From Flavobacterium fryxellicola (GTDB taxonomy: Bacteria; Bacteroidota; Bacteroidia; Flavobacteriales; Flavobacteriaceae), in assembly GCF_900143245.1 (NCBI RefSeq), contig NZ_FRDK01000010.1:1-64000 (forward strand): 64,000 nt of DNA. Reading direction: 5' to 3'. Shown here one piece after another: positions 1-8,396 of this stretch. Positions within the stretch are counted from its first letter, which is position 1. Each line of letters begins with the position of its first letter. Both the position numbers and the translations under genes were made by a program. A model generated the notes under the pieces. The model did not search any database, had not been told where the DNA came from, and worked only from the letters and a program-made list of their open reading frames with translations.

Positions 1-1447
1 TGCGGGTTCTTATACTTTGGTTTACCAAATCTGTGAAATCTTAAATCCAACTAATTGTGATACCGCTACGGTAACTGTTACAGTAAACAGTGCTGCTATT
101 GTCGCTAATGATGATGCCTATTCAATAAACGATTGTTCCTCATTAGGATCCGTGGGTAATGTCTTGACAAATGATCTTCTTAATGGAAGTCAAATTACAT
201 CTGCTATGATAAACATCTCATTAGTTTCAGGACAAAACGAAAATATTCAATTAGATACTCTTGGAAACATTACTATCTCCTCTGGAATAACGGCTGGAAC
301 TTACTTATTAACATATCAAATATGCGAGAAATTAAATCCAGAAAATTGCGATACCGCAACAATAACTATAACTATTAAGGATAGTACTAAACCAATAATC
401 GCGACATTACCAGTGCCTTCTATTGTATCTTGTAGTGCACCTCTAAATTTTGCACAAGCGGTAGCAACTGATACCTGTAGCTCCGTTACTTTAACATTCA
501 TTGACGTAACCGTTCAAGGAAGTTGTATCGGATCCTACACAGTAACAAGAACCTGGACAGCTATAGACTTAACAGGCAATACCGCTACTGCTTCGCAGAT
601 TATTAGTGTCCAAGATAACACTGGCCCTACGACAACAACTACATTTGAATCAAACATAAATGTAACTTGTGATGCTATTCCTGTAAAACCAGAACTAGTT
701 TTTGTCGATAATTGTTCAACAGTTTCTCCTGCCGTATTTAAAGAAACAATCACTACTAGCTCTCAAACCTCGTATACAATTACTAGAGAATGGTCTGTTT
801 CTGATTCTTGTGGCAACATTTCTAAATTTATACAAACGGTAAATGTCTCAATAGCGAGTAGCGAATTACCAATTGCAAGCTCTGCTTGTAGTGGAGACTC
901 GTCTACAATTAATATCTTCAACTTATTGCCACAAGGAACGCCAACGAACGGATCTTGGATAGATGTTGATAACACTGGTGCATTACAAGGAAATATCTTA
1001 TCTCCTTTTGGATTAAGTTTAGGAAACAAAGTCTTTGAGTATCGAATTAATAATGAAACATGTCCAAGAAGCCTAGTTCTGACTATCAATATAAATGATG
1101 ATTGTATTGTTTTAGGTTGTGGTGACATTAAAGTTCATAATGCATTCTCTCCTAATGGAGATGGTATAAACGAAGTTTTTGTTATTGATAATATTGATGA
1201 TGTGACTTGCTATCCTGAAAATACAGTTGAAATATATAACCGCTGGGGTGTATTAGTTTTTGAAACTAAAAACTATAATAATCAGACTAACAATTTTGAA
1301 GGTATTTCACGTGGAAGAACGACAGTTAATCAGTCTTCTGGTTTGCCTACTGGAACCTATTTCTACATATTGAACTACAGTACTATTGATGGAAATGGTA
1401 AAGTAGAAATCAAAAAATTAGACGGGTATTTATATCTTAGCAAATAA
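1..1447 (+). CDS. Type IX-secreted adhesin, 3' part, with type B sorting domain (partial)
   Basis: The reading frame is open from the first bases of the window, so the 5' end lies outside. A TTG at 17 is an ordinary Leu codon, not a start. The visible part has about 85-residue repeats, each starting around 'DDAYSINDCSS' and ending in a 'YQICE.LNP.NCDTATVT' motif, then two Ig/HYR-like segments with paired cysteines. The last 100 residues carry 'NAFSPNGDGINE', 'VEIYNRWG' and 'GLPTGTYFYIL'. This is the gliding motility-associated (type B) C-terminal domain that directs type IX secretion. The protein is inferred to be exported to the cell surface as a large adhesin. The next gene encodes a PorP/SprF-like protein, the usual partner of type B substrates. 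The cargo's binding target cannot be told. Confidence 0.88.
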   Translation, partial: AGSYTLVYQICEILNPTNCDTATVTVTVNSAAIVANDDAYSINDCSSLGSVGNVLTNDLLNGSQITSAMINISLVSGQNENIQLDTLGNITISSGITAGTYLLTYQICEKLNPENCDTATITITIKDSTKPIIATLPVPSIVSCSAPLNFAQAVATDTCSSVTLTFIDVTVQGSCIGSYTVTRTWTAIDLTGNTATASQIISVQDNTGPTTTTTFESNINVTCDAIPVKPELVFVDNCSTVSPAVFKETITTSSQTSYTITREWSVSDSCGNISKFIQTVNVSIASSELPIASSACSGDSSTINIFNLLPQGTPTNGSWIDVDNTGALQGNILSPFGLSLGNKVFEYRINNETCPRSLVLTININDDCIVLGCGDIKVHNAFSPNGDGINEVFVIDNIDDVTCYPENTVEIYNRWGVLVFETKNYNNQTNNFEGISRGRTTVNQSSGLPTGTYFYILNYSTIDGNGKVEIKKLDGYLYLSK

Positions 1448-1463
1448 TTTTAAATTAATTTTA

Positions 1464-1495
1464 AATCCTGAGGACCTTTAGCTGTCCTTAGGATT
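1464..1495. other. 12-bp intergenic inverted repeat
   Basis: AATCCTGAGGAC (1464-1475) pairs with GTCCTTAGGATT (1484-1495) with one wobble pair and an 8-nt loop. It follows the adhesin stop codon. No T-run follows on the plus strand, so it may act as a processing or attenuation hairpin between the adhesin and the porP-like gene rather than as a full terminator. This is an inference from shape only. Confidence 0.45.
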
Positions 1496-1606
1496 CAAAA
1501 AAATGAACCAGCCCTATTCTTTAATATAAATAGCATTGAACTTACTCAAAATGGACCTCTTTCGTCTTACAAAAGAAATAGTTCAATCACAATAAAAAAA
1601 TCTACT

Positions 1607-2515
1607 ATGAGAACAAAAATATTATTAATCTTTTTGATGTTTACAGCTTTTGCGGGTTTTGCACAACAAGATGCTCAATACACACAGTACATGTACAACA
1701 CCATCAATATCAATCCAGCCTACGCTGGTTCTAGAGGTGCAATGAGTATTTTTGCGATGCACCGAACGCAGTGGGTAGGATTAGACGGTGCTCCAGTAAC
1801 AAATGTAGCTTCGATTAATACCCCCTTAAATAATAATAACCTAGGACTAGGAATTTCATTTATTAATGATAGGATTGGCCCTACTAATGAAAATACTATT
1901 TCTGCTGATTTCTCGTATACAATTCCGATGTCGGAAACCTTAAAACTTTCTTTTGGTATAAAAGCTACAGCTAATTTATTCAATTTAGACATCACAAAAC
2001 TGAATCCATCTCAAGCGGATCCATCGATACAAAATATAGATAACGAATTTTCTCCTAATATCGGTGCTGGTTTGTACTTGCATTCTGATAAAGGTTACGT
2101 TGGGATTTCTATTCCAAATTTTATTGAATCAGATCGTTACGATGACAATGAAGTTGCGATCTTTAAAGAAAAAATAAATTACTACCTAATTGGTGGTTAC
2201 GTTTTTGATATTAACAGTACCATAAAATTTAAACCTGCTGTATTAACTAAGATGGTTATTGGTGCACCCTTACAAGTTGATGTATCGGGTAACTTCATGT
2301 TTAGTGAGAAATTTGTTGTTGGAGTTGCCTATAGATGGAGCGCTGCTCTAAGTGCCATGGTAGGATTCCAAGTATCTGATGGGATGTATATCGGTTATGG
2401 TTATGATCGGGAAACAACTAGATTGAACAACTATAATTCTGGTTCACATGAAATATTTTTGCGATATGAAATATTTAAAAATAACGGTAAAATTATAACT
2501 CCTCGATTCTTCTAG
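1607..2515 (+). CDS. PorP/SprF family type IX secretion outer-membrane protein
   Basis: 302 aa with an N-terminal signal peptide ending near 'AGFAQQ'. Then comes the family signature 'DAQYTQYMYNTININPAYAGSRG' region (about residues 22-44), followed by a beta-strand-rich body and the C-terminal 'ITPRFF'. The family forms 14-strand outer-membrane beta barrels related to PorP and SprF. SprF-like members are encoded next to, and needed for secretion of, type B sorting-domain adhesins. Its place directly after such an adhesin and before an OmpA-family gene fits a dedicated secretion or attachment partner of the upstream protein. Its length matches the family. Confidence 0.9.
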   Translation: MRTKILLIFLMFTAFAGFAQQDAQYTQYMYNTININPAYAGSRGAMSIFAMHRTQWVGLDGAPVTNVASINTPLNNNNLGLGISFINDRIGPTNENTISADFSYTIPMSETLKLSFGIKATANLFNLDITKLNPSQADPSIQNIDNEFSPNIGAGLYLHSDKGYVGISIPNFIESDRYDDNEVAIFKEKINYYLIGGYVFDINSTIKFKPAVLTKMVIGAPLQVDVSGNFMFSEKFVVGVAYRWSAALSAMVGFQVSDGMYIGYGYDRETTRLNNYNSGSHEIFLRYEIFKNNGKIITPRFF

Positions 2516-2527
2516 AAATTAAATTGC

Positions 2528-2911
2528 ATGAAAAAAAATATATTCTTTTGCATCATACTAAGTAGTCTTATTTATTTTAAAGGAAATGCCCAAGAGTCGA
2601 AATTATATACAACTGAAAAAGCAAGTGACAAATATGCCTGTGTAGATGTAATCAAAACCTATGAAAGGATTGCTGAAAAAGGATATAAATCAGCTGATCT
2701 ATTTAAAACAATTGGAGATTCCTATTACTTAAACGCAGATTTTGGCAACGCTGCTAAATGGTATTGTGAATTATTTGCCATGGGTATTAATTTAGAACCT
2801 GAATATTATCACCAATATTCTAAATCTCTACTATTTATTGGTCAAAATGATAGTGCCAATGAAATATTGGAAAAATTAAAACAAAAATCACGGCTAATAC
2901 AAGAGAAATAA
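2528..2911 (+). pseudogene. Truncated paralogue of the downstream OmpA/PD40 protein (first 127 residues only)
   Basis: The 127-aa product has a signal peptide ('YFKGNAQE') and a TPR-like region that aligns end to end with residues 1-127 of the next gene: 'IKTYERIAEKGYKS' here against 'IKTYEKVAEKGYKS' there, and 'NAAKWYCELFAMG' against 'QAAKWYGELFAMN'. The PD40, carboxypeptidase-regulatory-like and OmpA domains are all missing. Just after the stop, 2913-2954 read in another frame gives 'IGNNDKIITPKFF' and a stop, matching the C-terminus of the PorP-like protein ('NNGKIITPRFF'). This is therefore the remains of a duplicated porP-ompA pair that lost its middle. A short secreted TPR protein could still be made; function is unlikely but not excluded. 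Confidence 0.82.
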
Positions 2912-2912
2912 A

Positions 2913-2954
2913 ATCGGAAATAACGACAAAATCATAACGCCAAAATTCTTTTAA
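2913..2954 (+). pseudogene. Relic of the 3' end of a second porP/sprF-like gene
   Basis: Thirteen codons plus a stop (IGNNDKIITPKFF) match the C-terminus of the intact PorP-like protein, which ends in NNGKIITPRFF at 2515. It lies between the truncated ompA copy and the intact ompA gene. The intact porP tail lies at the same distance from its own downstream ATG, so this marks the right-hand part of a tandem duplication. Confidence 0.8.
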
Positions 2955-2965
2955 AAACAATTATT

Positions 2966-4906
2966 ATGAAAAATAATATACTCCTCTATATAACCTTATT
3001 TACCGCTTTTTCATTTAGTGCACACTGCCAACAAGGAAAGGTTGCAGCTGCTGATAAAAAGTATGACAACTATGCCTATATAGATGCCATAAAAACTTAC
3101 GAAAAAGTTGCTGAAAAAGGATACAAATCGGTAGATATGTTTAAAAAATTAGGAAACTCCTATTATTTTAATGCTGAGTTGGAGCAAGCTGCCAAATGGT
3201 ATGGCGAATTATTTGCCATGAATACAACAGAAGTAGAACCAGAATATTATTTCCGTTATGCGCAGTCTTTGAGATCCATTGGCCAAAATGAAAAAGCGAA
3301 TGAACTTTTAGAATTATTCAATAAAAAAGCCGGAAACGACAGACGAGGAATACTTTTTATGGAAAATGAAAATTATCTTGATGCCATTAAAGCTAATTCC
3401 GGAAGATATAAAATCGAAGATGCTGGAATAAACTCTATCTATTCTGATTATGGTACTGCATTGTATTCCAATGAAATTGTGTTTGCATCAGCAAGGGATA
3501 CTGGAAGTCTTGGACAAAGAAAACACAAATGGACAAATCAATATTTTACAAATTTATATGCCTCTACTTTAGGAGAAGATATGACTCCCTCTACTCCTCA
3601 TAAATTTGATTCTAATATCAACTCTAAATTCCATGAGTCTACTCCTACTTTTACAAATGATGGAAAAACAATGTACTTCACGAGAAATAATTTTATAAAT
3701 GGAAAAAAAGGAAAAGATACTAATCAAATTACTTTAATAAAAATATACAAAGCTACTTTAGAAAATGACAAATGGACTGAAATAACGGAACTTCCTTTTA
3801 ACAGCGATAATTATAGTACAGCGCATCCAACATTAAGTCCTGACGGTAAAACGCTCTATTTTGCCTCTGACATGCCTGGAACCATAGGCCTATCTGATTT
3901 ATTTAAAGTTCAAATAAACAATGATGGTAGCTATGGAATGCCCGAAAACTTAGGCATAACTATTAATACGGAAGGAAGAGAAACTTTTCCTTTTGTAAAT
4001 GATGAAAACGAGCTCTATTTTGCATCAGATGGACATCCTGGCTTAGGAGGTTTAGATGTTTTTGTTTCTACAATTAATCCAAACGGTTCTTTTAGTAAAG
4101 TACAAAATGTAGGCTCTGATATTAATTCTCCCAAAGACGATTTTGCTTATCTAATAGATACAAAATCAAGAAGAGGTTTTTTTACCTCAAACAGGGATGG
4201 CGGAATGGGATATGATGACATTTATAAATTTTTAGAACTAAAAAAAATTGCATGTAAGCAATTGTTATATGGAGAAATTACCAACAGAGATACTGCAGAG
4301 TTGCTTCCGAACACTAAAATAACGTTGCTTGACAATCAATTTAATAGCATCAGCACAACTGTTTCAGATGATAAAGGTACTTATTCATTTCCTGTTGAAT
4401 GTGGTAAAAAATATTACGTAAGAGCTCAAAAACCAGAATATACCGTAAAAGAAGTACCGATAACGATTGCAGACGAAAATGGAAAAACATATCTACAAAT
4501 CGCACTAGAGAATGCTGTTTGTAAAGTTACTATTGGTGATGATCTTGGTAAATGTTTTAACATAAAAATGATTTATTTCGATTTAGACAAATCCAATATT
4601 CGAAAAGAAGCAGCTTTAGATTTGGAAAAAATACTGGATGTTCTAAACCAAAATCCAACGATGACATTGGATATTCGCTCTCATACTGATAGCCGCGCTT
4701 CGTTTAAATACAATGAAGCTTTATCAGATAGAAGAGCTAAGTCAACTATTAAGTGGTTAGTTAAAAATGGAGTAAATGAGAATAGATTGACTGGTAAAGG
4801 ATTTGGTGAGACTCAACTAGTAAATAAATGTACTGATGGAGTAGCATGTACTGAAGAAGAACATCAGCTTAACCGAAGAAGTGAATTTATTATCACTGCC
4901 TTGTAA
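2966..4906 (+). CDS. OmpA family protein with TPR, PD40 propeller and C-terminal OmpA domain
   Basis: 646 aa. The order is signal peptide (to about 21), TPR-like helices (about 25-130), PD40/WD40-like propeller repeats (about 190-420, with 'AHPTLSPDGKTLYFASD' and 'NDENELYFASDG'), a carboxypeptidase-regulatory-like Ig fold (about 430-510), and a C-terminal OmpA domain (about 530-646). The OmpA domain has 'IYFDLDKSNIRKEA' and 'IRSHTDSRASFKYNEALSDRRA', the peptidoglycan-binding motif. It should sit in the periplasm or outer membrane and tether its partner to peptidoglycan. The adhesin/PorP-like/OmpA arrangement recurs in Flavobacteriaceae, where these partners work with type IX secretion. A terminator follows at 4928. 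Confidence 0.9.
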   Translation: MKNNILLYITLFTAFSFSAHCQQGKVAAADKKYDNYAYIDAIKTYEKVAEKGYKSVDMFKKLGNSYYFNAELEQAAKWYGELFAMNTTEVEPEYYFRYAQSLRSIGQNEKANELLELFNKKAGNDRRGILFMENENYLDAIKANSGRYKIEDAGINSIYSDYGTALYSNEIVFASARDTGSLGQRKHKWTNQYFTNLYASTLGEDMTPSTPHKFDSNINSKFHESTPTFTNDGKTMYFTRNNFINGKKGKDTNQITLIKIYKATLENDKWTEITELPFNSDNYSTAHPTLSPDGKTLYFASDMPGTIGLSDLFKVQINNDGSYGMPENLGITINTEGRETFPFVNDENELYFASDGHPGLGGLDVFVSTINPNGSFSKVQNVGSDINSPKDDFAYLIDTKSRRGFFTSNRDGGMGYDDIYKFLELKKIACKQLLYGEITNRDTAELLPNTKITLLDNQFNSISTTVSDDKGTYSFPVECGKKYYVRAQKPEYTVKEVPITIADENGKTYLQIALENAVCKVTIGDDLGKCFNIKMIYFDLDKSNIRKEAALDLEKILDVLNQNPTMTLDIRSHTDSRASFKYNEALSDRRAKSTIKWLVKNGVNENRLTGKGFGETQLVNKCTDGVACTEEEHQLNRRSEFIITAL

Positions 4907-4927
4907 AAACATCCCTAAGTAAATACG

Positions 4928-4958
4928 ATAGGCTGTCTTTTAGACAGCCTATTTTTAT
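4928..4958 (+). terminator. Rho-independent terminator after the OmpA gene
   Basis: ATAGGCTGTC (4928-4937) pairs perfectly with GACAGCCTAT (4943-4952) around a TTTTA loop, followed by a T-rich tract. It ends the adhesin-partner operon. Confidence 0.85.
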
Positions 4959-5329
4959 TTTCACTATTTTCCTTATCTACTTCCTTTGCAGAATAAGAAT
5001 AACTCATTAGGATTTGGATCCTGTACCTTGTGGAATAAAGAGGTGTCAAATTAGAGCGTACCGCGTGTCCATTATTTCATTTTTAGACTAAAAAACAGTG
5101 ATGCCTAGGTCTCTTACACTTTAAAGATTGTGTAAATAATCCATCAAGAACAGATTATAAGAATATAAAAAGGTAAGAATATGTACTCAAAAAAAAATAT
5201 GTAAAGAATGAGATACTTTACGTTTTCAAAGGAAAAACAATAATCACTAAAAACACATCTAAAGAAAAAAATTAATAGCTAGTCTGCTGGATTAGTACTG
5301 ATTTTTCTAAACAGTTTTTAAATATAAAT
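4959..5329. other. AT-rich intergenic region with no recognisable gene
   Basis: About 370 bases between two terminators. Stops occur in all frames and only very short ORFs are present. Nothing was recognised. Confidence 0.6.
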
Positions 5330-5355
5330 GGCTGTCTCTTGGGGGAAAGACAGCC
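5330..5355 (-). terminator. Hairpin terminator for the CAP-domain lipoprotein gene
   Basis: GGCTGTCT (5330-5337) pairs with AGACAGCC (5348-5355). Read on the minus strand the hairpin is followed by an A/T-rich tract (ATTTATATTT). It lies 23 bases past the lipoprotein stop codon. The stem shares its GGCTGTC/GACAGCC core with the terminator at 4928. Confidence 0.65.
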
Positions 5356-5377
5356 ACTTAAATATAAAAAACTCAAC

Positions 5378-5881
5378 TTAAATTTTTGCAAAGATATTTG
5401 TATAATACTTTCTACCATTTACTGGATTTTCTTTGATCGCAATTCCAAAATGGGTAAAGTTACCTTCTATATTTTCTTTATGTCCTGGGCTAGACAACCA
5501 TGCATTTAAAACTGCCTGAGGCGTATTAAAGTTATAAGCTATATTTTCACTTACCGATTTGGCTCCTAAAGTCTTCATTATATTTTCTGAACGAGCAGCA
5601 AAATCATTATGATTAACCACATTATTTGCGATCATGTAATTATCATGCTCTTCAGATTTATAGGACATGTGATTGATTTTTTCCAAGCGATTTAAACCTA
5701 CACTTACTCTATGAGCGTTTATCAAGTCCATAGTCTCTAACTCAATAGAATTATAAGAATAACTAATCACTTTTTTTACAGATGCATCAGCAGTTTGGTT
5801 TTCGGAACTGTCTGAGGAACAAGAATTCATAGTACAGATCACAGTAAGGAGCAATAATGTACGTAGTAATTTTAGCTTCAT
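5378..5881 (-). CDS. CAP-domain (SCP/PR-1-like, YkwD-type) lipoprotein
   Basis: 167 aa. The N-terminus has a lipoprotein signal peptide with the lipobox 'MNSCS' (Cys at about residue 21), so the mature protein is lipid-anchored. Residues about 48-165 form a CAP domain: 'LETMDLINAHRVSVGLNRL' start, 'SEEHDNYMIANNVVNH' in the middle, 'SENIAYN' and 'VLNAWLSSPGHKENIEGNFTHFGIAI' towards the end. These are the conserved helices and the GH.EN motif. The molecular role of bacterial CAP proteins is mostly unknown. It appears to be transcribed alone, with its own promoter at 5962 and terminator at 5330. Confidence 0.88.
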   Translation of the reverse strand: MKLKLLRTLLLLTVICTMNSCSSDSSENQTADASVKKVISYSYNSIELETMDLINAHRVSVGLNRLEKINHMSYKSEEHDNYMIANNVVNHNDFAARSENIMKTLGAKSVSENIAYNFNTPQAVLNAWLSSPGHKENIEGNFTHFGIAIKENPVNGRKYYTNIFAKI

Positions 5882-5961
5882 AATAAAAGTAGATTAAGTT
5901 TAAAGTAGATTGTGGGGCAAACAACTTTAATAATTAGATAATATGTTTTTTATTTCTTTCT

Positions 5962-5969
5962 CAAACATA
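5962..5969 (-). promoter_or_regulatory. Putative -7 box for the CAP lipoprotein gene
   Basis: On the minus strand this reads TATGTTTG, a match to the Bacteroidota -7 consensus TAnnTTTG, 80 nt before the start codon. No clear TTG -33 element was found upstream. Confidence 0.45.
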
Positions 5970-6046
5970 CATCTTTTACCGTTAAAATACCTAAAAAAAT
6001 CGACGAACTACATCATAAAAATAACTACATAGATATATTTCTTACA

Positions 6047-6691
6047 TTAAGGAGATAATCGTTCTATTTTCCAAGAGTAATCCTGTTGGCTAGTATACCG
6101 AATTCTGTCATGCAATCTATTAGGCCTTCCTTGCCAAAACTCTACCTCTAAGGGAGTTACAAGAAATCCTCCCCAATGTTTTGGTCTTGGAATAACCATA
6201 CTCTCAAAATCTTTTTCTAATTGTTTTAAATTTTCTTCCAAATATTCTCTCGAAGGAACCACTTCACTTTGGTTTGAAACGATTGCTCCTAATTTACTTC
6301 CGTCAGGTCGAGATTCAAAATAATGATCTGATATGCCTTCTGCAGTTCGTTTAGCAATCCCTTTTATGATTACTTGACGTTCTAAGGTGTGCCAAAAAAA
6401 AGAGAGGCATACGTTTGGATTTTCGGTAATAGCCCTCCCCTTCTCTGAATTGTAATTGGTATAAAAAATAAAACCCTCTTCATTAAACTTTTTTAACAAA
6501 ACAACTCTAGACTTTGGAAATCCATCTAAGCCTATTGTTGCTACGGTCATTGCATTTACTTCACTATCACCACCAAAGTCCTCTACTTCGTGAAACCATC
6601 TGTTAAACAAATTAATTGGGTCTTCGGGTATAGAAGCTTCTAATAGCTCACTCTTATCATACGATTTTCTGTAATTACTTAGGTCGTTCAT
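6047..6691 (-). CDS. pdxH: Pyridoxamine 5'-phosphate oxidase
   Basis: 214 aa, the usual length. It oxidises pyridoxamine or pyridoxine 5'-phosphate to pyridoxal 5'-phosphate using FMN. Family motifs are present in order: 'PNAMTVATIG..G.P.SRVVLLK' (as NAMTVATIGLDGFPKSRVVL), 'FIFYTNYNSEKGRAI', 'LSFFWHTLERQV', 'SRPDGSKLGAIVSNQSEVV', and the C-terminal 'EFWQGRPNRLHDRIRY' with the Arg/His residues that bind substrate. It is the last gene of the minus-strand run starting at pyrR, 96 nt after rnz. Pyridoxal phosphate made here would serve the two fold-III racemases encoded later in the window. Confidence 0.96.
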   Translation of the reverse strand: MNDLSNYRKSYDKSELLEASIPEDPINLFNRWFHEVEDFGGDSEVNAMTVATIGLDGFPKSRVVLLKKFNEEGFIFYTNYNSEKGRAITENPNVCLSFFWHTLERQVIIKGIAKRTAEGISDHYFESRPDGSKLGAIVSNQSEVVPSREYLEENLKQLEKDFESMVIPRPKHWGGFLVTPLEVEFWQGRPNRLHDRIRYTSQQDYSWKIERLSP

Positions 6692-6787
6692 ATATTTTTA
6701 ATTTAAAAATGTTCGTTTCTAGACTGATTTGGTTAGTGTCATTCAAAATTTTCTGTGCCAATCTAATCATGCAGTTCAATTATTTAT

Positions 6788-7693
6788 TTAAAACTCAAAG
6801 CTTTTCCCATCATCGGCTAAAAGCACCTCTGAAAAAACGGTTTCGGCTTCGTCTTTAAACAATTCAATTTTTTCATAACGTGTTGAATAGTGGCCCAAGA
6901 TTAATTGTCCTACATCAGCCTTCAGAGCAATGGTTGCAGCCTCTTTTGCAGTACAATGAAGTGTCTTTTTAGCCAGATTTTCCTCAGACTGCAGGAAGGT
7001 AGATTCATGATACAATACAGTACTATTTGCTATAATGGGAATAATAGCTTCATGATAAACGGTATCAGAACAAAAAGCATAACTCTTAGTTGGAATAGGA
7101 TCAAAAGTCAATTTGTCATTTTCAATAACTCTCCCATCTTCTAGTGTGATATCTTTACCATTTTTGATTTTTTGATAATAGCAACTATCAATTTCATAAT
7201 TCTGGACTGCATCTAAATTCAGTTTTCTCTCCCCTATTTTTTCTTGGAACAAAAAACCATTTGTGTACACTCGATGTTTTAATGGGATGGTTTGCACCCT
7301 AACCTTATTATCCTCATAAACAATCTCGCTTTCTAGCGATTCCAGTTCATGAAAAAACAAACCATAATTTGTCCAAGAATTAGACAATCGCAATTGCAAT
7401 TTAATAATTTCTTTGATTCCTTTTGGTCCATAAATATGCAAATCGGTAGTTCTGTTCAACAAAGTAAATGTGGATACTAAACCGACTAATCCAAAAAAAT
7501 GATCCCCATGCAAATGAGAAATGAAGATATGATTAATCTTAGAAAACCTGATTTTGTTCTTGCGCAATTGCACTTGCGTTCCTTCTCCGCAATCGATTAA
7601 AAAAAGTCTGTTTTTTATTTCTAAAATCTGGGAGGTGGGATTGGTAAAAGTTCGTGGTGTAGCTGCATAGCAACCAAGTATTGTTAGTTTCAA
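6788..7693 (-). CDS. rnz: Ribonuclease Z
   Basis: 301 aa, a metallo-beta-lactamase-fold endonuclease that removes the 3' trailer of tRNA precursors. The zinc motif HxHxDH is at residues 60-65 ('SHLHGDHFFG'). Others are the N-terminal 'LGCYAATPRTFTNPTSQ' (the usual G.gsa.p.. loop), 'YAFCSDTVYHE' and 'LILGHYSTRY' near the C-terminus, which supply further metal ligands. It is cytoplasmic and sits in a run with pyrR-pyrB and pdxH; there are 73 nt between it and the small gene upstream. Confidence 0.95.
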   Translation of the reverse strand: MKLTILGCYAATPRTFTNPTSQILEIKNRLFLIDCGEGTQVQLRKNKIRFSKINHIFISHLHGDHFFGLVGLVSTFTLLNRTTDLHIYGPKGIKEIIKLQLRLSNSWTNYGLFFHELESLESEIVYEDNKVRVQTIPLKHRVYTNGFLFQEKIGERKLNLDAVQNYEIDSCYYQKIKNGKDITLEDGRVIENDKLTFDPIPTKSYAFCSDTVYHEAIIPIIANSTVLYHESTFLQSEENLAKKTLHCTAKEAATIALKADVGQLILGHYSTRYEKIELFKDEAETVFSEVLLADDGKSFEF

Positions 7694-7766
7694 TTTTTTA
7701 ATTTCATGTTAGAAGTTACGATAGAATTAAAAATGGACCATTCATAATTCGCTATGTAAAAATTAA

Positions 7767-7979
7767 TTACAAAATACTATCCTTTTTTTCCTTGTTATAT
7801 TTTTTAATTTGTAGCCCTTGAGAAATTGCTAATAATAAGTTTGCACCTACTCCCCATTTGCTGTATGAATCGTCAGTAGTAAAAACTTTATAGAGATTGA
7901 GACCCATTAAAATTATAAAACATGCGAATAGAATAATGCTTAAAAGATGTGCGTCTTTTTTGTTTTTGTAAAAATCCAT
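7767..7979 (-). CDS. Small membrane protein of unknown function
   Basis: 70 aa with two hydrophobic segments (about 13-30 and 42-55) and a Lys-rich C-terminal tail ('QIKKYNKEKKD'), so probably a small inner-membrane protein with cytoplasmic ends. It starts 10 nt after the stop of the upstream 110-aa gene and so is almost certainly co-transcribed with pyrR-pyrB. No function is recognised. Confidence 0.72.
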   Translation of the reverse strand: MDFYKNKKDAHLLSIILFACFIILMGLNLYKVFTTDDSYSKWGVGANLLLAISQGLQIKKYNKEKKDSIL

Positions 7980-7989
7980 AAGATATTTG

Positions 7990-8322
7990 TTAAAACCCTA
8001 AATCTCTTTCAATCTCTTCCATTTCTATAATATCGTGCGCCTCTAATAAGGAAGGCACCACGGTTAGTTTAGCAGGCACGGCATTATAATCAAAATCAGA
8101 AGTAATTATGACAAAAGATTTTTTTGCTTTTTTATGTTGTTTCGATAAAGGCATAAATTGCTTAATATCATTGGTAGATAAATCTTTATGTAACAAAAGA
8201 TCAATCATTATGTTGTGTTTTTCGAATGTTTTATACTGGTGCGTAACCTTCATAAGAAAAGACATAAAATCCCCTTGTGTATCTCTAATCGTTACGGTAT
8301 GTCCTTTTTGATCTACTTTCAT
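7990..8322 (-). CDS. Small STAS-like protein of unknown function
   Basis: 110 aa, soluble, with alternating strands and helices ('HTVTIRDTQGDF', 'HNIMIDLLLHKDLSTNDIKQF', 'KKSFVIITSDFDYNAVP', 'LTVVPSLLEAHDIIEMEEIERDLGF'). The pattern suggests the STAS/anti-sigma-antagonist fold, but this is inference. It lies between pyrB (74 nt away) and the 70-aa membrane protein. Similar genes next to rnz may be labelled 'ribonuclease Z' in Flavobacterium annotations, but it has no metallo-beta-lactamase motif. Confidence 0.75.
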   Translation of the reverse strand: MKVDQKGHTVTIRDTQGDFMSFLMKVTHQYKTFEKHNIMIDLLLHKDLSTNDIKQFMPLSKQHKKAKKSFVIITSDFDYNAVPAKLTVVPSLLEAHDIIEMEEIERDLGF

Positions 8323-8396
8323 TTTTACTATATTTATGAAACTACCCAGCGGTATTTTCGATTACAAGTAGCTAATTTACAAAGTTTCACCTAAAA

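Noticed and set aside
316..1128. Several minus-strand ORFs inside the adhesin gene
   Set aside because: They are complements of the plus-strand repeats; the plus frame has the type B sorting motifs and continuous homology between its own repeats.
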